A DNA stretch of 64,000 nucleotides from Citrobacter farmeri (GCF_019048065.1 NZ_CP077291.1:744001-808000); one strand, 5' to 3'. Positions 32,088 to 41,827 are shown, counted from the first letter of the stretch. Numbers and translations: made by a program. Notes: generated by a model from the sequence alone, not told the origin.

Positions 32088-32747
32088 ATGACGCAGGATG
32101 AACTGAAAAAAGCAGTAGGATGGGCGGCACTTCAGTATGTACAGCCCGGCACCATTGTTGGGGTAGGTACCGGTTCAACAGCCGCGCACTTTATTGACGC
32201 GCTGGGCACCATGAAAGGTCAGATTGAAGGTGCTGTTTCCAGTTCGGATGCCTCAACCGAAAAACTCAAAAGCCTTGGCATCCCTGTATTTGATCTCAAC
32301 GAAGTGGACAGCCTCGGCGTCTACGTCGACGGGGCTGATGAGATTAACGGTCACATGCAGATGATTAAAGGTGGTGGCGCGGCGCTGACTCGTGAAAAGA
32401 TCATTGCCTCCGTGGCGAAGAAATTTATCTGTATTGCCGATGCTTCCAAGGAAGTGGATATCCTGGGTAACTTCCCGTTGCCGGTTGAGGTTATCCCAAT
32501 GGCGCGTAGTGCGGTGGCTCGCCAGTTGGTTAAACTGGGTGGTCGTCCGGAATATCGTCAGGGGGTGGTCACTGACAACGGCAACGTGATCCTCGATGTG
32601 CACGGAATGGAGATCCTCGATCCAGTGGCGATGGAAAATGCCATTAATGCCATTCCTGGCGTGGTTACCGTCGGCCTGTTTGCCAACCGTGGCGCGGATG
32701 TCGCGTTAATCGGGACTGCTGACGGTGTCAAAACCATCGTGAAATGA
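32088..32747 (+). CDS. rpiA: Ribose-5-phosphate isomerase A
   Basis: The 219-residue enzyme matches E. coli RpiA, with [15 protein letters not shown] near residue 24, DGADEIN near 81 and [12 protein letters not shown] near 94. It interconverts ribose 5-phosphate and ribulose 5-phosphate in the pentose phosphate pathway. It is preceded by AAAGGCGAG and followed by a hairpin terminator. Confidence 0.98.
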   Translation: MTQDELKKAVGWAALQYVQPGTIVGVGTGSTAAHFIDALGTMKGQIEGAVSSSDASTEKLKSLGIPVFDLNEVDSLGVYVDGADEINGHMQMIKGGGAALTREKIIASVAKKFICIADASKEVDILGNFPLPVEVIPMARSAVARQLVKLGGRPEYRQGVVTDNGNVILDVHGMEILDPVAMENAINAIPGVVTVGLFANRGADVALIGTADGVKTIVK

Positions 32748-32751
32748 TCTT

Positions 32752-32780
32752 ACCGGGGGAGCGCTTCCCCGGTTAAAATA
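32752..32780 (+). terminator. rpiA terminator
   Basis: ACCGGGG pairs with CCCCGGT around GAGCGCTT, followed by TAAAATATTTTT. Confidence 0.8.
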
Positions 32781-32798
32781 TTTTTGCAGGGCAAATTC

Positions 32799-32814
32799 GG
32801 TGACATGTATCACG
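32799..32814 (+). promoter_or_regulatory. CRP-like site upstream of serA
   Basis: GGTGA, six bases, TCACG matches the CRP half sites TGTGA/TCACA with one change in each. E. coli serA is activated by cAMP-CRP and Lrp; placement 201 nt before the start fits an upstream promoter. Confidence 0.55.
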
Positions 32815-33014
32815 TTTTGAATCTTGCCCTGCTGATTTATCCAAAGAAAAACTTATCCCCAGCATTTTCCTCTACCATTTGCCTCTGAATGAACACTCCT
32901 CAACAGGGCGACGCAAACGTTCATATTGCCGCAATAATTATTTTTGATATGTTGAAAGGCGGATGCAAATCCACACACACAACATCAGATTGCATAAAAA
33001 GACAGGGTCGGGAA

Positions 33015-34247
33015 ATGGCAAAGGTATCGCTGGAGAAAGATAAGATTAAGTTTCTGCTGGTTGAAGGCGTGCATCAAAAGGCGCTGGATAGCCTTCGGGC
33101 GGCAGGTTATACCAACATCGAATTTCACAAAGGGGCGCTGGATGCTGAACAGCTGAAAGAGTCCATCCGTGATGCCCACTTCATTGGCCTGCGATCCCGT
33201 ACCCATCTGACAGAAGAGGTGATCAACGCGGCGGAAAAACTGGTCGCTGTGGGCTGTTTCTGCATCGGCACCAACCAGGTTGATCTGGCGGCGGCGGCAA
33301 AACGCGGTATTCCGGTGTTTAACGCACCGTTCTCTAACACCCGTTCTGTGGCAGAACTGGTGATTGGCGAACTGCTGCTGTTGCTGCGCGGTGTACCGGA
33401 AGCAAACGCCAAAGCACACCGTGGCGTGTGGAATAAACTGGCCGCCGGTTCCTTTGAAGCGCGCGGTAAAAGACTCGGTATTATTGGCTACGGCCATATT
33501 GGGACGCAGTTAGGTATTCTGGCGGAATCGCTGGGGATGCACGTTTACTTCTACGATATTGAGAACAAACTGCCGCTGGGTAACGCGACTCAGGTTCAGC
33601 ATCTTTCCGAACTGCTCAACATGAGCGACGTGGTCAGTCTGCATGTGCCAGAAAACGCCTCAACGAAGAATATGATGGGGGCAAAAGAGATCGCCCTGAT
33701 GAAGCCGGGCTCGCTGCTGATCAATGCCGCACGTGGCACGGTGGTGGATATTCCCGCCCTGTGTGATGCTCTGGCGACCAAACATCTGGCTGGGGCGGCA
33801 ATCGACGTATTCCCGACAGAGCCGGCAACGAACAGCGATCCGTTTACCTCGCCGCTATGCGACTTTGATAACGTGATTCTGACGCCGCATATTGGGGGAT
33901 CCACTCAGGAAGCGCAGGAAAACATCGGTCTGGAAGTCGCAGGTAAGCTGGCGAAGTATTCCGATAACGGCTCTACGCTTTCCGCGGTTAACTTCCCGGA
34001 AGTGTCGTTGCCGCTGCACGGCGGGCGTCGTCTGATGCACATCCACGAAAACCGTCCCGGCGTGCTGACGTCCCTGAACCAGATTTTTGCCGAGCAGGGT
34101 GTCAACATTGCCGCACAGTATCTGCAAACGTCAGCGCAAATGGGCTATGTCGTTATTGATATTGAAGCGGATGAAGATGTCGCCGAGAAAGCGTTGTTGG
34201 CGATGAAGGCTATTCCGGGCACCATTCGCGCGCGTTTGTTGTACTAA
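33015..34247 (+). CDS. serA: D-3-phosphoglycerate dehydrogenase
   Basis: The 410-residue enzyme matches E. coli SerA: Rossmann motif GIIGYGHIGTQLG near residue 158, catalytic HIGGSTQEAQENIG and a C-terminal ACT domain (HENRPGVLTSLN onward) that binds serine for feedback inhibition. It commits 3-phosphoglycerate to serine synthesis. The start at 33015 (MAKVSLEKDK) is the K-12 start; the in-frame extension back to 32889 crosses the promoter and is rejected. Confidence 0.98.
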   Translation: MAKVSLEKDKIKFLLVEGVHQKALDSLRAAGYTNIEFHKGALDAEQLKESIRDAHFIGLRSRTHLTEEVINAAEKLVAVGCFCIGTNQVDLAAAAKRGIPVFNAPFSNTRSVAELVIGELLLLLRGVPEANAKAHRGVWNKLAAGSFEARGKRLGIIGYGHIGTQLGILAESLGMHVYFYDIENKLPLGNATQVQHLSELLNMSDVVSLHVPENASTKNMMGAKEIALMKPGSLLINAARGTVVDIPALCDALATKHLAGAAIDVFPTEPATNSDPFTSPLCDFDNVILTPHIGGSTQEAQENIGLEVAGKLAKYSDNGSTLSAVNFPEVSLPLHGGRRLMHIHENRPGVLTSLNQIFAEQGVNIAAQYLQTSAQMGYVVIDIEADEDVAEKALLAMKAIPGTIRARLLY

Positions 34248-34259
34248 TTCTCACCTGTG

Positions 34260-34282
34260 CGGGCAGGCGCGGAGTCTGCCCG
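34260..34282 (+). terminator. serA terminator hairpin
   Basis: CGGGCAG pairs with CTGCCCG around GCGCGGAGT, followed by a T/C-rich run. Confidence 0.65.
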
Positions 34283-34442
34283 TCATTTCTCCCTTCGTTT
34301 TCCCTTTCCTTTCATCCCGTTCTGTAACGCATACATCCTCTTTTCGAGTATTGCCGCAATTGATGATTAAAGGCTTCACTGCACGTTGTACATCAACAAA
34401 AGGAAATTACGATAGAGGCGCAGCACAACGCTGAAACGGGAA

Positions 34443-34464
34443 AGCCCCTGGGAAAATAGGGGCT
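34443..34464. terminator. Hairpin downstream of ygfA and upstream of the Ibs-like frame
   Basis: AGCCCCT pairs with AGGGGCT around an eight-base loop. On the minus strand it follows the ygfA stop by 27 nt and is trailed by TTTCCCGTTT, so it can end ygfA transcripts. In E. coli sib loci a comparable hairpin ends the Sib RNA and stands just upstream of ibs. Confidence 0.6.
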
Positions 34465-34482
34465 CTTAGAAGGAAAGGGACG

Positions 34483-34611
34483 ATGATGAGTCATGTCATT
34501 ATGCTGCTTATCCTGTTAATCATCGCCTGGCACTCCCACACTTTTGATGGCGTTACAATGGCCGGTAAGGGAACATCCCACTCTTCTACCGGCAGTTTTT
34601 CCACGCGCTGA
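34483..34611 (+). CDS. Ibs-like short hydrophobic reading frame antisense to the ygfA 3' end
   Basis: The 42-codon frame opens with a double ATG after AAGGAAAGGG and encodes MMSHVIMLLILLIIAW, which resembles Ibs toxins (about 19 residues) in length of the hydrophobic stretch, start and ribosome site. It then runs on for 26 hydrophilic residues antisense to ygfA instead of stopping. In E. coli the sibC/ibsC pair occupies this same ygfA-serA gap. A possible promoter is TTGTAC (34386), 16 nt, TACGAT (34408). Whether it is expressed or toxic is unknown; it may be a decaying remnant. The opposing Sib promoter region appears replaced by ygfA sequence. Confidence 0.5.
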   Translation: MMSHVIMLLILLIIAWHSHTFDGVTMAGKGTSHSSTGSFSTR

Positions 34612-35123
34612 CAGTCGTGGGCGTACCCCACTGGTAACAGCCCATACTGTTGCCAGTTTTGTAAGGTGCGATCGTAGAATCCGCCGCCCATACCCAAACG
34701 TTGACCCTGCTCATCAAACGCGACTAAAGGCGTGACCAGTACGTCCAGTTGCGAAAGCGGCAGGACATCGCGAACGTCCAGTTTAGGCTCCTGAATCTTC
34801 AACCGATTGGTGATCAGCTCACTGTGCGGGTGATAGTGCAGAAACAGCAAATTCCCGGGGCTGAACGGATGCAGAACCGGGAGATAGACGCGTTTTCCCG
34901 CGCGCCAGAGTTGTTCGATCAGCGGCTGGGTATCGAGCTCGCCATCAAACGACAAAAACACGGCGACCGTATGTGCCATCACGACGGGCGGGTACGCAAG
35001 CATGCGTGTCGCGGCCTGCTGACCGAAGGTAATTTGCTGCGAAAGTGTGAGCGCACGACGACGTTGCCTAATCATCTGGCGAAGGGTTTGTCGTGATAAA
35101 GGGAGTTCAGAAAGTAATGTCAT
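34491..35123 (-). CDS. ygfA: 5-formyltetrahydrofolate cyclo-ligase
   Basis: This 210-residue reading belongs to the 5-FCL family, with QRRRALTLSQQ, VFLSFDGELDT and GMGGGFYDRTL. It converts 5-formyl-THF to methenyl-THF and is co-transcribed with 6S RNA, whose 3' end lies 21 nt upstream. A second start at 35075 (MIRQRRRALT) equals the K-12 start and may be the true one. The C-terminus is odd: after TPSKVWE, where E. coli ends within two residues, it continues CQAMINRISSIMT, encoded opposite the Ibs-like frame. Confidence 0.94.
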   Translation of the reverse strand: MTLLSELPLSRQTLRQMIRQRRRALTLSQQITFGQQAATRMLAYPPVVMAHTVAVFLSFDGELDTQPLIEQLWRAGKRVYLPVLHPFSPGNLLFLHYHPHSELITNRLKIQEPKLDVRDVLPLSQLDVLVTPLVAFDEQGQRLGMGGGFYDRTLQNWQQYGLLPVGYAHDCQRVEKLPVEEWDVPLPAIVTPSKVWECQAMINRISSIMT

Positions 35124-35143
35124 GGCTGTCGCCAGGTAGAAGG

Positions 35144-35328
35144 AGAATCTCCGAGATGCCGCCGCAGGCTGTAACCCTTGAACCCTTGGTTCAAGGTGAA
35201 TGCGTCGTCACAGTTTTAAGGCTTCTCGGACGGACCGAGCATGCTCACCAACCATGGATCGCCACATTCTTGTGGTATGAAATATCGGCTCAGGGGACTG
35301 GCCCGCTTGCAAACATCTCAGAGAAATT
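35144..35328 (-). ncRNA. ssrS: 6S RNA
   Basis: About 184 nt, beginning ATTTCTCTGAGATG and ending near CATCTCGGAGATTC, which pair as the closing stem. The central GGCCAGTCCCCTGAGC and the ACCAAGGGTTCAAGGG segment match E. coli 6S RNA. 6S RNA mimics an open promoter and sequesters sigma-70 RNA polymerase in stationary phase. It lies between zapA and ygfA as in E. coli. The ends are placed by comparison and may be off by a few bases. Confidence 0.95.
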
Positions 35329-35368
35329 TTGTCTTCACGGTCACTCTACCATAGTAAACCGAAAAGTG

Positions 35369-35764
<396 letters not shown>

Positions 35765-35864
35765 CTATAGCTACCCTGGTGTGAAGATACAAGCCCTATT
35801 CTGGTTCACCAGGGTCCAAAGTGGTAGCATACCATGAATATCCTCCCTTTGATGACGAATGCAT

Positions 35865-36443
35865 ATGTCTATACAGAACGAAATGCCTGGTTACACCGAA
35901 ATGAACCAGTATTTGAACCAACAAGGCGCCGGACTGACCCCGGCGGAAATGCACGGTTTGATCAGCGGGATGATTTGCGGTGGCAATAACGACAGCTCCT
36001 GGCAGCCGCTGCTTCACGACCTGACGAACGAAGGGCTGGCCTTCGGTCATGAACTGGCTCAGGCGTTGCGTAAAATGCACTCCGCGACCAGCGACGCGCT
36101 GGAAGATGACGGTTTCCTTTTTCAGCTTTATCTGCCTGAAGGCGATGACGTGAGCGTCTTCGATCGCGCCGATGCACTGGCGGGATGGGTTAACCACTTC
36201 CTGCTCGGCCTTGGCGTCACGCAGCCGAAGCTCGATAAAGTGACTGGCGAAACGGGCGAAGCCATCGACGATTTACGTAATATCGCGCAGCTCGGCTATG
36301 ACGAAGATGAAGATCAGGAAGAGCTGGAGATGTCGCTCGAAGAGATCATCGAATATGTGCGCGTCGCGGCGCTGCTGTGTCACGACACCTTTACCCGTCA
36401 GCCGCCGACCGCACCGGAAGTGCGTAAACCGACCCTACACTAA
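35865..36443 (+). CDS. ygfB: YgfB, UPF0149 family protein
   Basis: The 192-residue all-helical UPF0149 protein starts [10 protein letters not shown] like E. coli. It has [18 protein letters not shown] and a strongly acidic stretch, [14 protein letters not shown]. The molecular role in E. coli is not established; in Pseudomonas a homologue modulates resistance gene expression. It is the first gene of ygfB-pepP-ubiH-ubiI. The ATG two codons earlier (35859) is less likely. Confidence 0.95.
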   Translation: MSIQNEMPGYTEMNQYLNQQGAGLTPAEMHGLISGMICGGNNDSSWQPLLHDLTNEGLAFGHELAQALRKMHSATSDALEDDGFLFQLYLPEGDDVSVFDRADALAGWVNHFLLGLGVTQPKLDKVTGETGEAIDDLRNIAQLGYDEDEDQEELEMSLEEIIEYVRVAALLCHDTFTRQPPTAPEVRKPTLH

Positions 36444-36471
36444 AAAGTAAAACGATAATGGAGGCCACGTC

Positions 36472-37785
36472 ATGACACCGCAGGAATACCAACGTCGTCG
36501 CCAGGCTCTGCTTGCGCAAATGCAGCCAGGCAGCGCCGCGCTGATTTTTGCCGCGCCAGAAGTTACGCGCAGCGCAGACAGTGAATACCCGTATCGCCAG
36601 AGCAGCGATTTCTGGTATTTCACCGGTTTTAACGAACCGGAAGCCGTTCTGGTACTGATAAAAAGCGACGATACCCATAACCACAGCGTGTTGTTCAACC
36701 GCGTTCGCGATCTGACTGCGGAAATCTGGTTTGGTCGTCGTCTGGGACAAGATGCCGCGCCGGAAAAACTGGCAGTGGATCGTGCGCTGGCCTTTAGCGA
36801 AATCAATCAACAGCTTTTTCAACTGCTTAACGGTCTGGATGTGGTGTACCACGCGCAGGGCGAATATGCATATGCGGATGAGGTAGTTTTCACCGCGCTG
36901 GAAAAACTGCGCAAAGGTTCGCGTCAGAATCTGAAATCGCCGTCAACCCTGATCGACTGGCGGCCGATGGTGCATGAAATGCGCCTGTTTAAGTCGCCAG
37001 AAGAGATTGCGGTGATGCGTCGCGCCGGAGAGATTACGGCACTGGCGCATACCCGGGCGATGGAAAAATGCCGTCCGGGGATGTTTGAGTATCAACTGGA
37101 AGGCGAAATTCATCACGAGTTTACTCGCCATGGCGCGCGCTACCCGTCCTACAACACCATTGTGGGCAGCGGTGAAAACGGCTGCATTCTGCATTACACC
37201 GAAAACGAAAGTGAACTGCGCGACGGCTCTCTGGTGCTGATTGATGCAGGTTGTGAATATAAAGGTTATGCGGGCGATATCACGCGGACCTTCCCGGTGA
37301 ATGGAAAATTTACCCCGGCGCAGCGCGAGATCTACGACATCGTGCTGGAATCGCTGGAAACCAGCCTGCGTCTGTACCGCCCTGGTACTTCGATTCAGGA
37401 GGTCACCGGTGAAGTTGTGCGCATTATGATTACCGGGCTGGTGAAGCTGGGTATCCTGAAGGGCGAAGTGGATCAACTGATCGCCGATAACGCGCATCGA
37501 CCGTTTTTCATGCATGGCCTGAGCCATTGGTTGGGGCTGGATGTCCATGATGTCGGCGAGTATGAGCAGGATCGCTCCCGTATTCTGAAGCCGGGAATGG
37601 TGATTACCGTTGAACCGGGGCTGTACATAGCACCCGATGCCGATGTACCAGAGGCCTATCGTGGGATCGGGATCCGCATTGAAGATGACATTCTGATCAC
37701 GGAAGACGGTAACGAAAACCTGACTGCTGGTGTCGTCAAAAAGGCGGATGAGATTGAAGCGTTAATGGCAGCGGCGAGAACGTAA
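36472..37785 (+). CDS. pepP: Xaa-Pro aminopeptidase PepP
   Basis: The 437-residue manganese peptidase of the pita-bread fold carries the metal ligands as DAGCEYKGYAGDITRTF (Asp257 and Asp268), HGLSHWLGLDVHDVG (His351) and two glutamates in TVEPGLY and GIRIEDD. It removes N-terminal residues that precede proline. The N-terminus is shorter than K-12 PepP by three residues. Its stop overlaps the ubiH start (TAATG). Confidence 0.96.
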   Translation: MTPQEYQRRRQALLAQMQPGSAALIFAAPEVTRSADSEYPYRQSSDFWYFTGFNEPEAVLVLIKSDDTHNHSVLFNRVRDLTAEIWFGRRLGQDAAPEKLAVDRALAFSEINQQLFQLLNGLDVVYHAQGEYAYADEVVFTALEKLRKGSRQNLKSPSTLIDWRPMVHEMRLFKSPEEIAVMRRAGEITALAHTRAMEKCRPGMFEYQLEGEIHHEFTRHGARYPSYNTIVGSGENGCILHYTENESELRDGSLVLIDAGCEYKGYAGDITRTFPVNGKFTPAQREIYDIVLESLETSLRLYRPGTSIQEVTGEVVRIMITGLVKLGILKGEVDQLIADNAHRPFFMHGLSHWLGLDVHDVGEYEQDRSRILKPGMVITVEPGLYIAPDADVPEAYRGIGIRIEDDILITEDGNENLTAGVVKKADEIEALMAAART

Positions 37786-38963
37786 TGAGCGTGATCATTG
37801 TTGGCGGTGGTATGGTGGGCGCGACGCTGGCGCTGGCCATTTCCCGGTTAAGTCAGGGGACACTGCCGGTTCATCTGATCGAAGCGACCGCCCCTGAAGC
37901 GGACAGTCATCCCGGGTTTGATGCCCGGGCGATTGCGCTTGCAGCGGGAACCTGCCAACAACTGGCACGAATCGGTGTCTGGCAGGCGATTGCCGATTGT
38001 GCCACCGCGATCCATACGGTTCACGTCAGCGATCGGGGACATGCCGGGTTTGTGACGCTCGACGCGGATGATTATCGCATTCCGGCGCTGGGGCAGGTGG
38101 TTGAACTGCACGACGTAGGGCTGCGGCTGTTTGCCCTACTGCGTAAAGCGCCAGGCGTCACGTTGCACTGCCCGGACCGGGTTGCCAGCGTGTCACGCAC
38201 CCAGGAACAGGTGAATGTCACGCTGGAAACGGGCGAAACGATCGCCGGACGCGTGCTGGTGGCGGCGGATGGGACGCGTTCTGCGCTGGCAACCGCCTGC
38301 GGCATTGACTGGCAGCAGGAGCCCTATGAGCAACTGGCGGTGATCGCTAACGTCTCAACTGCGGTTGCCCATAACGGTCGTGCGTTTGAGCGGTTTACGG
38401 CGCACGGCCCCTTGGCGATGTTGCCGATGTCTGAAGGGCGCTGTTCGCTGGTGTGGTGCCATCCGCTGGAACAGCGTGAGGAGATTCTGAGCTGGTCGGA
38501 TGAACGCTTCTGTCGTGAACTACAGGCGGCTTTCGGCTGGCGGTTGGGACGAATTACACAGGCGGGCAAACGCAGCGCGTATCCGCTTTCCCTCACCACG
38601 GCGGCGAAGGCATTCACGCATCGCACCGTACTGGTGGGAAATGCCGCGCAGACATTGCATCCGATTGCGGGGCAGGGATTTAACCTTGGCCTGCGTGATG
38701 TCATGAGCCTCGCCGAAACGCTCACCGAAGCGCAGGCGACGGGCAGGGACGTTGGCGACTACGCCGTGCTCGCGCGCTATCAACAGCGTCGTCAGGGGGA
38801 TCGCCTGGCCACGGTCGGCGTGACGGACAGTCTGGTCCATTTGTTTGCCAACCGTTGGGCGCCGCTGGTTGTCGGGCGCAACGTGGGGTTGATGACCATG
38901 GAATTATGCCCTCCCGCCCGTGATGCGTTTGCGCAACGGACGTTAGGTTGGGTGGCGCGATAA
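37785..38963 (+). CDS. ubiH: UbiH, 2-octaprenyl-6-methoxyphenol hydroxylase
   Basis: The 392-residue flavoprotein has VGGGMVGATLALA at the N-terminus for FAD, the middle ADGTRSALA motif and GNAAQTLHPIAGQGFNLGLRD near residue 285. It hydroxylates C1 of the ubiquinone ring in aerobic synthesis. It is coupled to pepP by overlapping stop and start codons and precedes its paralogue ubiI. Confidence 0.97.
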   Translation: MSVIIVGGGMVGATLALAISRLSQGTLPVHLIEATAPEADSHPGFDARAIALAAGTCQQLARIGVWQAIADCATAIHTVHVSDRGHAGFVTLDADDYRIPALGQVVELHDVGLRLFALLRKAPGVTLHCPDRVASVSRTQEQVNVTLETGETIAGRVLVAADGTRSALATACGIDWQQEPYEQLAVIANVSTAVAHNGRAFERFTAHGPLAMLPMSEGRCSLVWCHPLEQREEILSWSDERFCRELQAAFGWRLGRITQAGKRSAYPLSLTTAAKAFTHRTVLVGNAAQTLHPIAGQGFNLGLRDVMSLAETLTEAQATGRDVGDYAVLARYQQRRQGDRLATVGVTDSLVHLFANRWAPLVVGRNVGLMTMELCPPARDAFAQRTLGWVAR

Positions 38964-38972
38964 ACATACCCT

Positions 38973-39004
38973 CCAGACCGGACAGGCGAAGCGCCATCCG
39001 GCAT
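38973..39004. repeat. REP element between ubiH and ubiI
   Basis: One REP unit, CCGGACAGGCGAAGCGCCATCCGG, inside the operon. Confidence 0.75.
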
Positions 39005-39054
39005 TTATACGAACATGACGCCCGATGGCGATTTCCGATTTTCAGGAGTAAACA

Positions 39055-40257
39055 GTGCAAAGTGTTGATGTAGCAATCGTGGGCGGAGGCATGGTTGGTC
39101 TGGCTGTTGCGTGCGGATTGCAGGGCAGCGGTTTACGTGTCGCTGTGCTCGAACAGCGCGAACCGCAACCGCTGGCGGCGGATGCCGCTCCCGCGCTTCG
39201 CGTATCGGCGATCAATGCCGCCAGTGAAAAACTGCTTACCCGCCTGGGCGTCTGGTCAGACATTGTGGCTCGTCGCGCCAGTTGTTATCACGGGATGGAA
39301 GTGTGGGATAAAGACAGCTTTGGCCGTATTGAATTTGATGACCAAAGTATGGGTTACAGCCATCTGGGCCATATCGTGGAGAATGCGGTTATCCATTATG
39401 CGCTGTGGCAAAAAGCGCAGCAATCCTCCGATATCGCGCTGATGGCACCTGCCGAATTGCAGCAGGTGGCATGGGGCGAAAACGAAGTCTTCCTGACGCT
39501 GAAAGATGGCGCCATGCTCACGGCGCGTCTGGTGATAGGTGCCGATGGGGCAAACTCGTGGCTGCGCAATAAAGCGGACATTCCACTGACCTTCTGGGAT
39601 TACCGGCATCATGCGCTGGTCGCGACCATTCGTACCGAAGAAGCACACGGTGCCGTTGCCCGTCAGGTGTTTCATGGTGAAGGTATCCTGGCGTTTCTGC
39701 CGCTCAGTGATCCGCATTTATGCTCCATCGTCTGGTCACTTTCCCCCGCAGAAGCTGAGCGCATGCAGCAGGCCAGTGCAGAGACCTTCAATCAGGCGCT
39801 GAATATCGCCTTTGATAATCGCCTGGGGTTGTGCAGCGTAGAGAGTGAACGCCAGGTATATCCGCTGACGGGACGCTATGCGCGTCAGTTCGCCTCGCAT
39901 CGTCTGGCGCTGGTCGGCGACGCTGCGCATACTATTCACCCACTGGCTGGGCAGGGCGTGAACCTCGGCTTTATGGATGCAGCAGAACTGGTGGATGAAC
40001 TCAAACGTCTGCATCGCCAGGGTAAAGACATCGGCCAGTACCTCTATTTGCGTCGCTATGAGCGAAGCCGTAAGCACAGCGCTGCGATGATGCTGGCGGG
40101 CATGCAGGGGTTCCGCGAGCTGTTTGCGGGAAGTCATCCGGCGAAAAAACTGCTGCGTGATATGGGGCTGAAACTGGCTGATTCCCTTCCGGGTGTAAAA
40201 CCGCAACTTCTCCGTCAGGCAATGGGATTAAACGATCTGCCTGAGTGGCTTCGCTAA
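39055..40257 (+). CDS. ubiI: UbiI (VisC), ubiquinone C5 hydroxylase
   Basis: The 400-residue FAD hydroxylase (GTG start after AGGAG) has VGGGMVGLAVACGL, GADGANSWLRNKA and GDAAHTIHPLAGQGVNLGFMD. It adds the C5 hydroxyl in aerobic ubiquinone synthesis. It is homologous to UbiH and is the last gene of the ygfB-pepP-ubiH-ubiI cluster. A GC palindrome follows it. Confidence 0.97.
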   Translation: MQSVDVAIVGGGMVGLAVACGLQGSGLRVAVLEQREPQPLAADAAPALRVSAINAASEKLLTRLGVWSDIVARRASCYHGMEVWDKDSFGRIEFDDQSMGYSHLGHIVENAVIHYALWQKAQQSSDIALMAPAELQQVAWGENEVFLTLKDGAMLTARLVIGADGANSWLRNKADIPLTFWDYRHHALVATIRTEEAHGAVARQVFHGEGILAFLPLSDPHLCSIVWSLSPAEAERMQQASAETFNQALNIAFDNRLGLCSVESERQVYPLTGRYARQFASHRLALVGDAAHTIHPLAGQGVNLGFMDAAELVDELKRLHRQGKDIGQYLYLRRYERSRKHSAAMMLAGMQGFRELFAGSHPAKKLLRDMGLKLADSLPGVKPQLLRQAMGLNDLPEWLR

Positions 40258-40303
40258 GAATTCACCTCGTTTAAAGAATTTGAGACCCGTCACATTTCCT
40301 TCT

Positions 40304-40321
40304 CCCGGCGACGTCGCCGGG
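40304..40321 (+). terminator. Hairpin after ubiI
   Basis: CCCGGCGACGTCGCCGGG is a perfect palindrome followed by GGGGCTTTCC; a plausible terminator with a weak U tract. Confidence 0.55.
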
Positions 40322-40707
40322 GGGCTTTCCTCATTTGAAATAAACTAATTTCACCCTTCTTTTCGCATTATATTTTCTAATGTCGTGATTTTTTCATAAC
40401 GCCAGTTTTGACATTTTTTTAGCGTTTAATGCCGTTATGTTCGTCATTTTAGTGGTGTTGATTGTCATTTGTCTGTGTTATTTGCGTATTACTTGGTTTT
40501 TTATGCTGATGATGTTTTGGCGGTTTTTAGTCATAAGCTAATGTGATGGTTAATTTTGTTTTATGGTTTAGTGTGGATTTCGGTGGTAAGTTCAGGGGCA
40601 AAGAGAACGTTTGCGTCGGGGCCCATGAGTGGCATCGATGCCGGGTTTCGTGGCGACAATTTTCGCCGTGAAAGGGTGGTCAGCCCCGCTTATTCAATGA
40701 GGACAAG
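40322..40707 (+). promoter_or_regulatory. gcvTHP upstream control region
   Basis: About 390 nt without a gene. The first two thirds is very AT-rich, as expected for Lrp binding. CTAAT motifs of the GcvA type occur at about 40533. A PurR-like box lies at 40601-40616. In E. coli gcv is activated by Lrp and GcvA with glycine and repressed by GcvA/GcvR and PurR. A short open frame here (40556-40783) shows no support as a gene. Confidence 0.65.
40601..40616 (-). promoter_or_regulatory. PurR-like box in the gcvT leader
   Basis: On the minus strand ACGCAAACGTTCTCTT fits the PurR consensus ANGCAANCGNTTNCNT with one mismatch, 92 nt before the gcvT start. Confidence 0.7.
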
Positions 40708-41802
40708 ATGGCTCAACAGACTCCTTTGTACGAACAACACACGCTATGCGGTGCCCGCATGGTCGATTTTCACGGTTGGATGATGCCGCTACATTATGGT
40801 TCTCAGCTCGACGAGCACCATGCGGTCCGTACCGATGCCGGGATGTTTGATGTGTCGCACATGACCATCGTCGATCTACACGGCAGTCGCACCCGGGAGT
40901 TCTTGCGTTATCTGCTGGCGAACGACGTGGCAAAGCTAACGAAAACCGGCAAAGCCCTTTACTCCGGTATGCTCAACGCCTCGGGCGGCGTGATAGATGA
41001 TCTGATTGTTTATTACTTTACCGAAGACTTCTTCCGCCTCGTTGTAAACTCCGCCACCCGCGAAAAAGACCTCTCCTGGATTACCCAACACGCAGAACCT
41101 TATGCCATCGACATTACCGTGCGTGATGACCTGTCGCTGATTGCAGTGCAAGGGCCAAACGCGCAGGCGAAGGCGGCATCCCTGTTTACTGACGAGCAGC
41201 GCAAAGCCGTTGAAGGTATGAAACCGTTCTTCGGTGTGCAAACGGGTGACCTGTTTATCGCCACGACCGGTTACACCGGTGAAGCAGGCTATGAAATTGC
41301 GATGCCGAATGAAAAGGCGGCGGATTTCTGGCGTGCACTGGTAGAAGCGGGCGTACAGCCGTGTGGTCTGGGCGCGCGCGATACGCTGCGTCTGGAAGCG
41401 GGTATGAACCTGTATGGTCAGGAGATGGACGAGGGGATCACTCCGCTGGCGGCCAATATGGGCTGGACCATCGCCTGGGAACCGACTGACCGCGACTTTA
41501 TCGGTCGCGAAGCGCTGGAAGTGCAGCGGGAAAAAGGCCACGAACAGCTGGTAGGTCTGGTGATGACCGAGAAAGGCGTTCTGCGTAACGAACTGCCGGT
41601 ACGTTTCACTGATGCCCAGGGTAATCAACTGGAAGGCGTTATCACCAGCGGTACTTTCTCACCGACGCTGGGCTATAGCATTGCGCTGGCACGCGTGCCG
41701 GCGGGCATTGGCGAAACGGTCATTGTGCAGATTCGCAACCGCGAAATGCCGGTAAAAGTGACTAAACCTGTTTTTGTGCGTAACGGCAAAGCCGTTGCGT
41801 GA
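40708..41802 (+). CDS. gcvT: Glycine cleavage system T protein
   Basis: The 364-residue aminomethyltransferase matches E. coli GcvT, with the N-terminal [27 protein letters not shown] and the catalytic-aspartate segment near residue 100 ([14 protein letters not shown]). It transfers the aminomethyl carbon from GcvH to THF, forming methylene-THF and ammonia. It is the first gene of gcvTHP. Confidence 0.98.
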   Translation: MAQQTPLYEQHTLCGARMVDFHGWMMPLHYGSQLDEHHAVRTDAGMFDVSHMTIVDLHGSRTREFLRYLLANDVAKLTKTGKALYSGMLNASGGVIDDLIVYYFTEDFFRLVVNSATREKDLSWITQHAEPYAIDITVRDDLSLIAVQGPNAQAKAASLFTDEQRKAVEGMKPFFGVQTGDLFIATTGYTGEAGYEIAMPNEKAADFWRALVEAGVQPCGLGARDTLRLEAGMNLYGQEMDEGITPLAANMGWTIAWEPTDRDFIGREALEVQREKGHEQLVGLVMTEKGVLRNELPVRFTDAQGNQLEGVITSGTFSPTLGYSIALARVPAGIGETVIVQIRNREMPVKVTKPVFVRNGKAVA

Positions 41803-41827
41803 TTCATCCTTTTCTGGAGATTGATTG

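Noticed and set aside
32889-33014. Longer serA start
   Set aside because: The extension crosses the CRP/promoter zone, and the protein from 33015 matches SerA exactly.
40556-40783. Small gene in the gcvT leader
   Set aside because: It overlaps the gcvT start in another frame, contains the PurR site and looks non-coding.
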